From assembly GCA_037577475.1 (NCBI GenBank), contig CM075186.1, positions 29,012,334 through 29,076,333 of the forward strand: a DNA stretch of 64,000 bases, read 5' to 3'. Source of the DNA: Chaunax sp. Z400 (Eukaryota; Chordata; Actinopteri; Lophiiformes; Chaunacidae). Position numbers and translations under genes: made by a program. Below, in pieces: positions 36,790-49,600 of the stretch. The notes under the pieces are model-generated. The model had not been told where the DNA came from and made no database searches. It saw only the letters and a list, made by a program, of their open reading frames with translations. Numbering within the stretch: position 1 is the stretch's first letter; each line of letters starts with the position of its first letter.

Positions 36790-39700
36790 TTGAGATATCT
36801 GCCTGTCAAAAGGCAGTTTCTTCTTGCCACAGTTGCTGACTGCTTGCTCTTGGTGGAATTGTTGGGTCTCTGTAGAATTAATGGTTTGGTTAAGACCTTT
36901 GGAAAGTGCCTTGAAACAACTGCTGTTGTGATTTGGCACGATACAGACTTGACTTGTATTGCGTTTGTAGTTTGTTGCTTCTCTGTGTGGAGTCAGCATG
37001 TTTTCCCTGCATTGTTGTGGGAATATGCATGCCTTCTGTATTCCTTCCGCATTGACCAAAGTCTAAATAATCTGCCTGCCTGCTGTCCAAACTGTTGTCC
37101 TGCCTACCTGCCTTCCATCCTGAGTGACCTGTCTGCTGTCCAACCTGCCTGCCTTCCTGCCTGTCGTCTTTTCTTCCTGCCATCCTTCCTGCCTGCTTGG
37201 CTGCCTGGCTGCCTGCCTGCTGTCCTTCTCTCCTGCCTTCCTTTCTGCCTGCCTGCCAGCCTGCTTTTCTCCCGTCCTGCCTGCCTGCCTGCCGTCCTTC
37301 CGACATGCCTGCTGTCCAACCTGCCTGCCTTTCTGCCTGTCGTCCTTTCTTCCTGCCGACCTGCCATCCTTCCTGCTTGCCTGCAGTCCTTCTTGCCTGC
37401 GTTTCTCCCGTCCTGCCTGCTGTCCTGCCCTACGTCCTTCCTGTCTGCCTGCCTTCCTTTCTGCCGCCATGCCTGCCTGCTTTTCTCTCCTCCTGCATGC
37501 CTGCTTGCTGGCCTTTTTGCTGTCCTGCCTGCCGTGGTATTAATGTAAACAAATGCATATATTTGTAGATGTAAATTTTTTATGTATGTTGTATCAAGGG
37601 CATTGCCACCTTTCCTTCTCTCACTCTGAACCCAACCGGTCCAGGCAGAGGACTGCCCACCTTGAGCAGGGATCTGCTTGAGATTTCTGCCTGTCAAAAG
37701 GCAGTTTCTTCTTGCCACAGTTGCTGACTGCTTGCTCTTGGTGGAATTGTTGGGTCTCTGTAGAATTAATGGTTTGGTTAAGACCTTTGGAAAGTGCCTT
37801 GAAACAACTGCTGTTGTGATTTTGCACGATACAGACTTGACTTGTATTGCTTTTGTAGTTTGTTACTTCTCTGTGTGGAGTCAGCATGTTTTCCCTGCAT
37901 TGTTGTGGGAATATACATGCCCTCTGTATTCCTTCTGCATTGACCAAAGTCTAAATAATCTGTCTGCCTGCTGTCTGAACTGTTGTCCTGCCTACCTGCC
38001 TTCCATCCTGACTGACCTGTCTGCTGTCCAACCTGCCTGCCTTCCTCCCTGTCATCTTTTCTTCCTGCCGTCCTTCCTGCCTGCCTGGCTGCCTGCCTGC
38101 TGTCCTGCTCTCCTGCCTTCCTTTCTGCCGCCATGCCTGCCTGCTTTTCTCCGTCCTGCATGCCTGCTTGCTGGCCTTTTTGCTGTCCTGCATGCCGTGA
38201 TATTAATGTAAACAAATGCATATATTTGTAGATGTAAATTTTTTATGTTTGTTGTATGAAGGGCATTGCCACCTTTCCTTCTCTCTCTTTGAACCCAACC
38301 GGTCCAGGCAGAGGACTGCCCACCTTGAGCCGGGATCTGCTTGAGATTTCTGCCTGTCAAAAGGCAGTTTCTTCTTGCCACAGTTGCTGACTGCTTGCTC
38401 TTGGTGGAATTGTTGGGTCTCTGTAGAATTAATGGTTTGGTTAAGACCTTTGGAAAGTGCCTTGAAACAACTGCTGTTGTGATTTGGCACCATACAGACT
38501 TGACTTGTATTGCGTTTGTAGTTTGTTGCTTCTCTATGTGGAGTCAGCATGTTTTCCCTGCATTGTTTTGGGAATATACATGCCCTCTGTATTCCTTCCG
38601 CATTGACCAAAGTCTAAATAATCTGCCTGCCTGCTGTCCGAACTGTTGTCCTGCCTACCTGCCTTCCATCCTGAGTGACCTGTCTGCTGTCCAACCTGCC
38701 TGCCTTCCTGCCTGTCGTCTTTTCTTCCTGCCGTCCTTTCTGCCTGCCTGCCTGCACTCCTTCTCTCTCTCCGTCCTGCCTTCCTTTCTGCCATCCAGCC
38801 TACCTGCCTGCTTTCGTGCTCTCCTGCCGTCCTAACTGCATTCCTGCCATGCTAATGATTTAAACAAATGCTATATTTGTATATGTTAATAATTTATGTA
38901 TGTTCTTTGAAGGGCATTGCCACCTTTCCTTCTTTCTCTTTGAACCCAACCGGTCCAGGCAGATGACTGCCCACCTTGAGCCGGGATCTGCTTGAGATTT
39001 CTGCCTGTCAAAAGGCAGTTTCTTCTTGCCACAGTTGCTGACTGCTTGCTCTTGGTGGAATTGTTGGGTCTCTATAGAATTAATAGTTTGGTTAAGAACT
39101 TTGGAAAGTGCCTTGAAACAACTGCTGTTGTGATTTGGCACGATACAGACTTGACTTGCATTGCGTTTGTAGTTTGTTGCTTCTCTGTGTGGAGTCAGCA
39201 TGTTTTCGCTGCATTGTTGTGGGAATATACATGCCCTCTGTATTCCTTCCGCATTGACCAAAGTTTAAATAATCTGCCTGGCTGCTGTCCGAACTGTTGT
39301 CCTGCCTACCTGCCTTCCATCCTGAGTGACCTGTCTGCTGTCCAACCTGCCTGCCTTCCTGCCTGTCGTCTTTTCTTCCTGCCGTCCTTCCTGCCTGCCT
39401 GGCTGCCTGTCTGCTGTCCTCCTCTCCTGCCTTCCTTTCTGCCTGCCTGCCAGCCTGCTTTTCTCCCGTCCTGCCTGCCGTCCTGCTGACATGCCTGCTG
39501 TCCAACCTGCCTGCCTTTCTGCCTGTCGTCCTTTCTTCCTGCCGACCTGCCATCCTTCCTGCTTGCCTGCAGTCCTTCTTGCCTGCGTTTCTCCCGTCCT
39601 GCCTGCTGTCCTGCCCTACGTCCTTCCTGTCTGCCTGCCTTCCTTTCTGCCGCCATGCCTGCCTGCTTTTCTCCCCTCCTGCATGCCTGCTTGCTGGCCT

Positions 39701-39863
39701 TTTTGCTGTCCTGCCTGCCGTGGTATTAATGTAAACAAATGCATATATTTGTAGATGTAAATTTTTTATGTATGTTGTATGAAGGGCATTGCCACCTTTC
39801 CTTCTCTCTCTCTGAACCCAACCGGTCCAGGCAGAGGACTGCCCACCTTGAGCCGGGATCTGC
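36790..39863. repeat. Tetramer HOR, copy 2 (3,074 bp)
   Basis: Same four monomers with spacings 888, 663, 651 and 872. The third monomer lost 12 bp in its CTGCCTGC tract (near 38750) relative to copy 1, a three-word contraction typical of replication slippage. Confidence 0.93.
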
Positions 39864-42800
39864 TTGAGATATCTGCCTGTCAAAAGGCAGTTTCTTCTTG
39901 CCACAGTTGCTGACTGCTTTCTCTTGCTGGAATTGTTGGGTCTCTGTAGAATTAATGGTTTGGTTAAGACCTTTGGAAAGTGCCTTGAAACAACTGCTGT
40001 TGTGATTTGGCACGATACAGACTTGACTTGTATTGCATTTGTAGTTTGTTGCTTCTCTGTGTGGAGTCAGCATGTTTTCCCTGCATTGTTGTGGGAATAT
40101 GCATGCCTTCTGTATTCCTTCCGCATTGACCAAAGTCTAAATAATCTGCCTGCCTGCTGTCCGAACTGTTGTCCTGCCTACCTGCCTTCCATCCTGAGTG
40201 ACCTGTCTGCTGTCCAACCTGCCTGCCTTCCTGCTTGTCGTCTTTTCTTCCTGCCATCCTTCCTGCCTGCTTGGCTGCCTGGCTGCCTGCCTGCTGTCCT
40301 TCTCTCCTGCCTTCCTTTCTGCCTGCCTGCCAGCCTGCTTTTCTCCCGTCCTGCCTGCCTGCCTGCCGTCCTTCCGACATGCCTGCTGTCCAACCTGCCT
40401 GCCTTTCTGCCTGTCGTCCTTTCTTCCTGCCGACCTGCCATCCCTCCTGCTTGCCTGCAGTCCTTCTTGCCTGCGTTTCTCCCGTCCTGCCTGCTGTCCT
40501 GCCCTACGTCCTTCCTGTCTGCCTGCCTTCCTTTCTGCCGCCATGCCTGCCTGCTTTTCTCTCCTCCTGCATGCCTGCTTGCTGGCCTTTTTGCTGTCCT
40601 GCCTGCCGTGGTATTAATGTAAACAAATGCATATATTTGTAGATGTAAATTTTTTATGTATGTTGTATCAAGGGCATTGCCACCTTTCCTTCTCTCACTC
40701 TGAACCCAACCGGTCCAGGCAGAGGACTGCCCACCTTGAGCAGGGATCTGCTTGAGATTTCTGCCTGTCAAAAGGCAGTTTCTTCTTGCCACAGTTGCTG
40801 ACTGCTTGCTCTTGGTGGAATTGTTGGGTCTCTGTAGAATTAATGGTTTGGTTAAGACCTTTGGAAAGTGCCTTGAAACAACTGCTGTTGTGATTTTGCA
40901 CGATACAGACTTGACTTGTATTGCTTTTGTAGTTTGTTACTTCTCTGTGTGGAGTCAGCATGTTTTCCCTGCATTGTTGTGGGAATATACATGCCCTCTG
41001 TATTCCTTCTGCATTGACCAAAGTCTAAATAATCTGTCTGCCTGCTGTCTGAACTGTTGTCCTGCCTACCTGCCTTCCATCCTGACTGACCTGTCTGCTG
41101 TCCAACCTGCCTGCCTTCCTCCCTGTCATCTTTTCTTCCTGCCGTCCTTCCTGCCTGCCTGGCTGCCTGCCTGCTGTCCTGCTCTCCTGCCTTCCTTTCT
41201 GCCGCCATGCCTGCCTGCTTTTCTCCGTCCTGCATGCCTGCTTGCTGGCCTTTTTGCTGTCCTGCATGCCGTGATATTAATGTAAACAAATGCATATATT
41301 TGTAGATGTAAATTTTTTATGTTTGTTGTATGAAGGGCATTGCCACCTTTCCTTCTCTCTCTTTGAACCCAACCGGTCCAGGCAGAGGACTGCCCACCTT
41401 GAGCCGGGATCTGCTTGAGATTTCTGCCTGTCAAAAGGCAGTTTCTTCTTGCCACAGTTGCTGACTGCTTGCTCTTGGTGGAATTGTTGGGTCTCTGTAG
41501 AATTAATGGTTTGGTTAAGACCTTTGGAAAGTGCCTTGAAACAACTGCTGTTGTGATTTGGCACCATACAGACTTGACTTGTATTGCGTTTGTAGTTTGT
41601 TGCTTCTCTATGTGGAGTCAGCATGTTTTCCCTGCATTGTTTTGGGAATATACATGCCCCCTGTATTCCTTCCGCATTGACCAAAGTCTAAATAATCTGC
41701 CTGCCTGCTGTCCGAACTGTTGTCCTGCCTACCTGCCTTCCATCCTGAGTGACCTGTCTGCTGTCCAACCTGCCTGCCTTCCTGCCTGTCGTCTTTTCTT
41801 CCTGCCGTCCTTTCTGCCTGCCTGCCTGCACTCCTTCTCTCTCTCCGTCCTGCCTTCCTTTCTGCCATCCAGCCTACCTGCCTGCTTTCGTGCTCTCCTG
41901 CCGTCCTAACTGCATTCCTGCCATGCTAATGATTTAAACAAATGCTATATTTGTATATGTTAATAAATTATGTATGTTCTTTGAAGGGCATTGCCACCTT
42001 TCCTTCTTTCTCTTTGAACCCAACCGGTCCAGGCAGATGACTGCCCACCTTGAGCCGGGATCTGCTTGAGATTTCTGCCTGTCAAAAGGCAGTTTCTTCT
42101 TGCCACAGTTGCTGACTGCTTGCTCTTGGTGGAATTGTTGGGTCTCTATAGAATTAATAGTTTGGTTAAGAACTTTGGAAAGTGCCTTGAAACAACTGCT
42201 GTTGTGATTTGGCACGATACAGACTTGACTTGCATTGCGTTTGTAGTTTGTTGCTTCTCTGTGTGGAGTCAGCATGTTTTCGCTGCATTGTTGTGGGAAT
42301 ATACATGCCCTCTGTATTCCTTCCGCATTGACCAAAGTTTAAATAATCTGCCTGGCTGCTGTCCGAACTGTTGTCCTGCCTACCTGCCTTCCATCCTGAG
42401 TGACCTGTCTGCTGTCCAACCTGCCTGCCTTCCTGCCTGTCGTCTTTTCTTCCTGCCGTCCTTCCTGCCTGCCTGGCTGCCTGTCTGCTGTCCTCCTCTC
42501 CTGCCTTCCTTTCTGCCTGCCTGCCAGCCTGCTTTTCTCCCGTCCTGCCTGCCGTCCTGCTGACATGCCTGCTGTCCAACCTGCCTGCCTTTCTGCCTGT
42601 CGTCCTTTCTTCCTGCCGACCTGCCATCCTTCCTGCTTGCCTGCAGTCCTTCTTGCCTGCGTTTCTCCCGTCCTGCCTGCTGTCCTGCCCTACGTCCTTC
42701 CTGTCTGCCTGCCTTCCTTTCTGCCGCCATGCCTGCCTGCTTTTCTCCCCTCCTGCATGCCTGCTTGCTGGCCTTTTTGCTGTCCTGCCTGCCGTGGTAT

Positions 42801-42937
42801 TAATGTAAACAAATGCATATATTTGTAGATGTAAATTTTTTATGTATGTTGTATGAAGGGCATTGCCACCTTTCCTTCTCTCTCTCTGAACCCAACCGGT
42901 CCAGGCAGAGGACTGCCCACCTTGAGCCGGGATCTGC
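39864..42937. repeat. Tetramer HOR, copy 3 (3,074 bp)
   Basis: Same spacings as copy 2 and sharing its 12-bp contraction, so it descends from copy 2 or the reverse. Private changes include CTTTCTCTTGCTGG near 39918, shared with 42992 but not with 36840. Confidence 0.93.
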
Positions 42938-43940
42938 TTGAGATATCTGCCTGTCAAAAGGCAGTTTCTTCTTGCCACAGTTGCTGACTGCTTTCTCTTG
43001 CTGGAATTGTTGGGTCTCTGTAGAATTAATGGTTTGGTTAAGACCTTTGGAAAGTGCCTTGAAACAACTGCTGTTGTGATTTGGCACGATACAGACTTGA
43101 CTTGTATTGCGTTTGTAGTTTGTTGCTTCTCTGTGTGGAGTCAGCATGTTTTCCCTGCATTGTTGTGGGAATATGCATGCCTTCTGTATTCCTTCCGCAT
43201 TGACCAAAGTCTAAATAATCTGCCTGCCTGCTGTCCGAACTGTTGTCCTGCCTACCTGCCTTCCATCCTGAGTGACCTGTCTGCTGTCCAACCTGCCTGC
43301 CTTCCTGCTTGTCGTCTTTTCTTCCTGCCATCCTTCCTGCCTGCTTGGCTGCCTGGCTGCCTGCCTGCTGTCCTTCTCTCCTGCCTTCCTTTCTGCCTGC
43401 CTGCCAGCCTGCTTTTCTCCCGTCCTGCCTGCCTGCCTGCCGTCCTTCCGACATGCCTGCTGTCCAACCTGCCTGCCTTTCTGCCTGTCGTCCTTTCTTC
43501 CTGCCGACCTGCCATCCCTCCTGCTTGCCTGCAGTCCTTCTTGCCTGCGTTTCTCCCGTCCTGCCTGCTGTCCTGCCCTACGTCCTTCCTGTCTGCCTGC
43601 CTTCCTTTCTGCCGCCATGCCTGCCTGCTTTTCTCTCCTCCTGCATGCCTGCTTGCTGGCCTTTTTGCTGTCCTGCCTGCCGTGGTATTAATGTAAACAA
43701 ATGCATATATTTGTAGATGTAAATTTTTTATGTATGTTGTATGAAGGGCATTGCCACCTTTCCTTCTCTCACTCTGAACCCAACCGGTCCAGGCAGAGGA
43801 CTGCCCACCTTGAGCAGGGATCTGCTTGAGATTTCTGCCTGTCAAAAGGCAGTTTCTTCTTGCCACAGTTGCTGACTGCTTGCTCTTGGTGGAATTGTTG
43901 GGTCTCTGTAGAATTAATGGTTTGGTTAAGACCTTTGGAA
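42938..43940. repeat. Tetramer HOR, partial copy 4
   Basis: The monomer at 42938 matches 39864 closely, including the CTTTCTCTTGCTGG variant. The next monomer (43826) keeps the GAGCAGGG variant but loses the diagnostic ATTTTGCACG of 40752, so the higher-order order breaks down around 43940. The last three monomers (43826, 44531, 45235) are the most diverged of the array, as expected at an array edge. Confidence 0.8.
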
Positions 43941-45845
43941 AGTGCCTTGAAACAACTGCTGTTGTGATTTGGCACGATACAGACTTGACTTGTATTGCGT
44001 TTGTAGTTTGTTGCTTCTCTGTGTGGAGTCAGCATGTTTTCCCTGCATTGTTGTGGGAATATACATGGCCTCTGTATTCCTTCCGCATTGACCAAAGTGT
44101 AAATAATCTGCCTGTCCGATTTGTTGTCCTGCCTACCTGCCTTCCATACTGAGTGACCTGTCTGCTGTCCAACCTGCCTGCCTTCCTGCCTGTCGTCTTT
44201 TCTTCCTGCCGTCCTTCCTGCCTTCCTGGCTGCGTGCCTGCTGTCCTGCTCTCCTGCCTTCCTTTCTGCCTGCCTGCCAGCCTGCCTGCCTGCACTCCTT
44301 CTCTCCCTCGGTCCTGCCTTCCTTTCTGCCATCCAGCCTACCTGCCTGCTTTCGTGCTCTCCTGCCGTCCTAACTGCATTCCTGCCATGCTAATGATTTA
44401 AACAAATGCATATACTTGTATGTCTTAATTATTTATGTATGTTGTTTGAAGGGCATTGCCACCTTTCCTTCTCTCTCTCTGAACCCAACCGGTCCAGGCA
44501 GAGGACTGCCCACCTTGAGCCGGGATCTGCTTGAGATTTCTGCCTGTCAAAAGGCAGTTTCTTCTTGCCACAGTTGCTGACTGCTTGCTCTTGGTGGAAT
44601 TGTTGGGTCTCTGTAGAATTAATGGTTTGGTTAAGACCTTTGGAAAGTGCCTTGAAACAACTGCTGTTGTGATTTGGCACGATACAGACTTGACTTGTAT
44701 TGCGTTTGTAGTTTGTTGCTTCTCTGTGTGGAGTCAGCATGTTTTCCCTGCATTTTTGTGGGAATATGCATGCCTTCTGTATTCCTTCCGCATTGACCAA
44801 AGTCTAAATAATCTGCCTGCCTGCTGTCCGAACTGTTGTCCTGCCTACCTGCCTTCCATCCTGAGTGACCTGTCTGCTGTCCAACCTGCCTGCCTTCCTG
44901 CCTGTCGTCTTTTCTTCCTGCCGTCCTTCCTGCCTGCCTGGCTGCCTGCCTGCTGTCCTGCTCTCCTGCTTTCCTTTCTGCCAGCCTGCCTGCCTGCACT
45001 CCTTCTCTCCCTCCGTCCTGCCTTCCTTTCTGCCATCCAGCCTACCTGCCTGCTTTCGTGCTCTCGTGCCGTCCTAACTTCATTCCTGCCATGCTAATGA
45101 TTTAAACAAATGCATATACTTGTATGTCTTAATTATTTATGTATGTTGTTTGAAGGGCATTGCCACCTTTACTTCTCTCTCTTTGAACCCAACTGGTCCA
45201 GGCAGAGGACTACCCACCTTGAGCCGGGATCTGCTTGAGATTTCTGCCTGTCAAAAGGCAGTTTCTTCTTGCCACAGTTGCTGGCTGCATGCTCTTGGTG
45301 GAATTGTTGGGTCTCGGTAGAATTAATGGTTTGGTTAAGACCTTTGGAAAGTGCCTTGAAACAACTGCTGTTGTGATTTGGCACGATACAGACTGGACTT
45401 GCATTGCGTTTGTAGTTTGTTTCTTCTCTGTGTGGAGTCATTATGTTTTCCCTGCATTGTTGTGGGAATATACATGCCCTCTGTATTCCTTCCGCATTGA
45501 CCAAAGTCTAAATAATCTGCCTGCCTGCTGTCCGAAGTGCCTCTCTGCCCTCCGAACTGTCGTCCTGCCTACCTGCCTGCGGTCCTGAGTGACCTGTCTG
45601 CTGTCCAACCTGCCTGCCTTCCTGTCTGTCGTCTTTTCTTCCTGCCGACCTTCCTGCCTGCCTGGCTGCCTGCCTGCTGTCCTGCTTTCCTGCCTTCCTT
45701 TCTGCCTGCCTGCCAGCCTGCCTGCCTGCCTGCCTGCCCTCCTTCTCTCCTGCCGTCCCGCCTTTCTTTCTGTCATCCAGCCTGCCTGCCTGCTTTCCTG
45801 CTCTCCTGCCATCCTAACTGCAATCCTGCCATGCTAATTATTTAA

Positions 45846-46452
45846 TGACCAGATTAGGTCCACATTTTACCAGAGTGTCAAGAGACTTCTCTGGGAATGA
45901 CATTCGAATGATACTCCCGGATTGGGCTGATGGGAGAAACCAACCTTATCGTGATTTAATTCATGCATTGGACAGTTACGCATAGCATTCCACTGAGAAT
46001 GGACATGACACAAGTTGCTAACTGTAAACAGCATGAAGGTGAAGATGTCGATCAATATCTGTACCGTCTGACTGAGATTTTTAGTGCTCATAGTGGCCTG
46101 GAGAGACCAAATGACCATTTGAGAAACGCCTTCATAAATGGTATGGACTCTCAGATCTCCAACATGGTGAAATGCCTCTGTGTCACATGGTACTCTGGTA
46201 GGCTCCAAGATGTGCTTACATATGCCATGCATGCTGAAAACCTTGTCAAAGAGAACCAAAAGAAGAAAGATTAAAGAGAGGGAGAGAGAGTTGCAGCTTC
46301 CCATCCACACCATGCTCCATGAGGGGCGTGGTAATTGTTTCCGTGGTAACGTGAACAGGCCATATGATCCGGACATCTGCATTTCCTGTGGCCAACAGGG
46401 GCACTGGTCCAAGGAGTGTCCTCAACGTCATCATCAACAGACGGCTCACTGA
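45846..46452 (+). pseudogene. gag: ERV gag remnant (capsid C-terminus and nucleocapsid)
   Basis: 5'-truncated retroviral Gag: matrix and most of capsid are absent because the sequence starts at the megasatellite boundary. The first frame (from about 45848) stops at a TAG near 45985. Similarity continues in a second frame through the capsid C-terminal region to a stop at 46272-46274, and a third frame carries the nucleocapsid zinc knuckle CX2CX4HX4C at 46378-46419 (Cys-Ile-Ser-Cys...His...Cys). At least two frameshifts therefore separate the pieces. Gag forms the virion core, and the single CCHC knuckle binds genomic RNA. One knuckle is usual for gammaretrovirus-like elements. Not functional. 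Confidence 0.88.
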
Positions 46453-46515
46453 CTTGAGGTGGGGCATGCTGAGAGAGAGGAGCCCTGGATGCTTTCTACT
46501 GACGACTCTGTGGTA

Positions 46516-46534
46516 ACACACACACACACACACA
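46516..46534. repeat. (AC)n microsatellite
   Basis: About nine AC dinucleotides between the gag zinc-knuckle frame and the protease region. It may have contributed to frame loss in this stretch. Confidence 0.9.
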
Positions 46535-46639
46535 TGAAGCGTCATTACATCATGAATGCTCTGCTTGCAATGAAGAACACGCTTACACTGCTACATATAC
46601 CAAATATGTTTCTGATGTATATACAAAATTTTCTACACA

Positions 46640-49600
46640 CAAGTTGATGGTCAATGGTGTTCAGCTTTCTTTTCTTGTAGACTCAGGAGCAACCAACTCT
46701 GTCATTAAGGGTGTTGAGTAGCAAATACGTGAACTCTATTGGAGCATTGGGAGATATTATCACTGAACAGTTTACATCTCCCCTCCCCTGCAGTGATGAA
46801 GTGACAGGAAAGTTTTCTCATTCTTTCCTTTTTTCAAAATGTTGTCCAGTAAATTTAATGGGACGCAATTTAATGCTTGTTTTGGGTCTCTGTTTGGTCC
46901 CTGCCTCTGCAGGGCTCTCTGTTCTAAGGGTCGATGACGTCACACTCCAGACTGATCACTGCTTAGTGAAATACGACCCTAATCCACTTCTGTATGCGTA
47001 TGAATGAAAGCTCTGCGCTGCAGCTGTGAGTTCTGTAAATGCTCTCCTCACAGATAAGGCTCGTACATTTACAACATCCACAGACACTGCCTACATGTCT
47101 CCTGATAATTTGCACTGCACCTTCCACATACACTCAGGACCAGAGAAGGAGTATGAGTCATTGTGGCTTAGAGAAGGCAGATTACAGGAAAAGCTTGTTT
47201 TGATTTGTCTTTATTTGAATGAACACAGATGTGCAGCTTCAGTCTTACTTCCTGATGATGGCGCTAAACACCTAGTGTGCATTATGATTGTTGTTTTGTA
47301 CCTGTTGGGAGTGCTTTTACCAGTCGTTCTCTTTTTGATGTTCCTGGATCTGTTCCACGTGTCATTGGCCAAACATAGCCAGGACTCATGGCGGGACATC
47401 GGTCCGTGGATAGCTAAATGCCAGAGACATACTTCATGGCGAGACACTGATGATCCTACTGTACAGTTTAACCCTGTATTGAATGTGAACAGATTCAAAC
47501 GAACATGTGTTGTCAACACAACTCGTTCTGTTCGACTGGTACAAGATTCAACAAACAAACACATTCCTTTGTTTCAAATGACGTCACTCATCTCGACCCA
47601 AGTCTGACTGAAGTTCCCCGACGTTATGGGCTTCAGGCAAACATGATGTAGGCCTAATCAGAAATGCTACACTTGTTGTGATCACACCCAAATCTGATTG
47701 TAGACCATGCAAACAACAATATCCTCTGAGAAAGGAGGCCATCGATGGAATTACATCTGTTTTCAACTCATTATTGAAGGCTGGGGTAATTGTTCCGTGC
47801 AGCAACTCACCTGTTCGAACTCCTATCTTTCCTGTTAAAAAAGCTCGTGCTCCTGGCCAACCACAAGAGTGGAGATTTGTACAAGATCTTCAAGCAGTAA
47901 ATGATGCAGTCCAACAACGAGCACCAAATGTTCCTAATCCATACACAATTCTTTCTCAGATTCCTGCAGGATCAAAATTTTTCTGTTGTGGATCTGGCTA
48001 ATGCCTTTTTCAGTGTTCCTGTACACCCTGACAGCTAATACTGGTTTGCCTTTTCCTCTATCGACAAGAAATACACATTCACTCGACTGTGTCAAGGATA
48101 TTGTGAGTCACCCACCATCTACAATGATGCTTTAAGGAACAGTCTCAGTTCTCTTTTACCCACTCCAGGAAGTGCTTTGCTGCAATATGTTGATGATCTT
48201 ATGATTGCAGCCCCCACTGAAGCTCAGTGTAAGACAGACACCTTAGCCCTGCTCAAACACCTAGCAGCTGAAGGACACAAAGCTAGTCTGTCAAAATTAC
48301 AGTTTGTGCAACCAAAGGTTTCTTGGTACATGTTATCACTGCTGTTGGCCGCTCTTTGTCCTCCGAAAGAGCTGAGGCCATACAAAATATTCTGATACCT
48401 GTCACCAAAAAACAAGTCATGTCATTTCTAGGAATGTGTTCTTATTGTCGATCTTTCATTCCTAATTATTCTGTTCTTGAATCTCCTTTATGTTCCATCA
48501 TCCATGGAGTAGGTCTTCAAGCACATGACAAGGTCACGTGGACTTCTGAAGCTGTCCAATCTTTCACCGACCTTAAACTCGCCTTACAATCCACTCCAAC
48601 TTCGGGGATTCCTGATCCCAAACGTCCATTCACTCTGACTGTGGATGAAAAAGGAGGTTGTATGACTTCTGTTCTCCTCCAAGATCATTGAGGTAACATG
48701 AGACCTGTTGCGTATTTTTCAGCTAAACTCGACCCTGTGGCTGCAGGTCTTCCCACATGTTTACGTGCTGTCGCTGCTGCAGAGAGAGCTGCTGTCGCTT
48801 CCAGAGACATTGTGGGTTACGCACACCTGACTCTCCTTGTTCCACATGGTGTCTCCAATATTCTCCTTGAACAGAAAACTTCTCACCTGTCTTCCTCCAG
48901 GTGGCTCCGCTACAATGCTGCTCTACTTGAAATGCCTAATGTGACCGTCAAACATTGTACTGTTCTTAACCCTGCTGCTCTCCTTCCTGTTCCAGGTGAA
49001 GGTGGGGAACATAACTGTATTTCTGTGTTAAATGAAGTTTGTTCACCCAGGCCTGACCTCCTAGAAATACCTCTTTTGAATGCAGACCTGGAACTCTTTG
49101 TGGATGGCTCAGCATTCCACAATCGTGAGACTGGAAAAAACCAAGTTGTTTTCTTTGTTGTCACTGCACATGAAACCCTGTTAGCTGAGCCTCTTCCCTC
49201 CCACCTTTCTGCTCAGGCCGCTGAGTTGGTGGCTCTTACTGAGGCCTGTAAACTGGCTGAAGACAAAACTGTCAACATCTACACTGACAGTAGATATGCA
49301 TTTGGTGTTGTACGTGATTTTGGCACTCTTTGGAAACAGAAATTTTTTGACATCTTCTGGCAAACCTATTGCTCTTCATGAATATGTCTCACAACTATTG
49401 GATGCTGTTCTGCTCCCTAAGGCAATGGCTGTGTGCAAATGTGATGCTCACACTAACCACAAGGATCCTGTTTCTCTAGGTAACGCAAATCTGATGCAGC
49501 TGCTAAAGAGGCTGCAAAATCTCCTCTTCCTGTCTTTTCTTGTATGTACCTCCCTCTCACCCCCACAACAGATTTGGCAGAGTTACAGCAATGTGCTACG

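Larger units (their letters stand above)
6310..45845. repeat. CCTG-rich megasatellite array, 49 monomers
   Basis: A 39.5-kb head-to-tail array. Anchoring on TTGAGATTTCTGCC in each core (the copy at 9052 lacks one base), monomers are at 6563, 7288, 8160, 9052, 9931, 10666, 11537, 12200, 12808, 13572, 14304, 15036, 15760, 16652, 17543, 18435, 19467, 20199, 20923, 21815, 22706, 23598, 24630, 25522, 26381, 27265, 28135, 29006, 29879, 30767, 31430, 32092, 32832, 33704, 34592, 35255, 35918, 36790, 37678, 38341, 38992, 39864, 40752, 41415, 42066, 42938, 43826, 44531 and 45235. Spacings cluster at about 660, 730, 870-890 and 1,032. Each monomer has a conserved core of about 414 bp and a pyrimidine-rich variable part of CTGC/CCTG/TTCC words. 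Long frames on both strands (Leu-Pro-Ala-Cys-like on plus, Gln-Ala-Gly-Arg-like on minus) arise because the tetranucleotide has no stop in any frame. The recurrent core frames open from TTG or GTG, so I call no protein gene here. Confidence 0.97.

Noticed and set aside
6310..45845. Dozens of long reading frames (100-295 codons) on both strands of the megasatellite
   Set aside because: The recurrent core frames I checked open from TTG or GTG, which are not normal eukaryotic starts. CCTG/CAGG tetranucleotides contain no stop in any frame, and frames are open on both strands at once. Conservation between units follows DNA homogenisation, and frameshifting length changes (e.g. at 9060) are tolerated.
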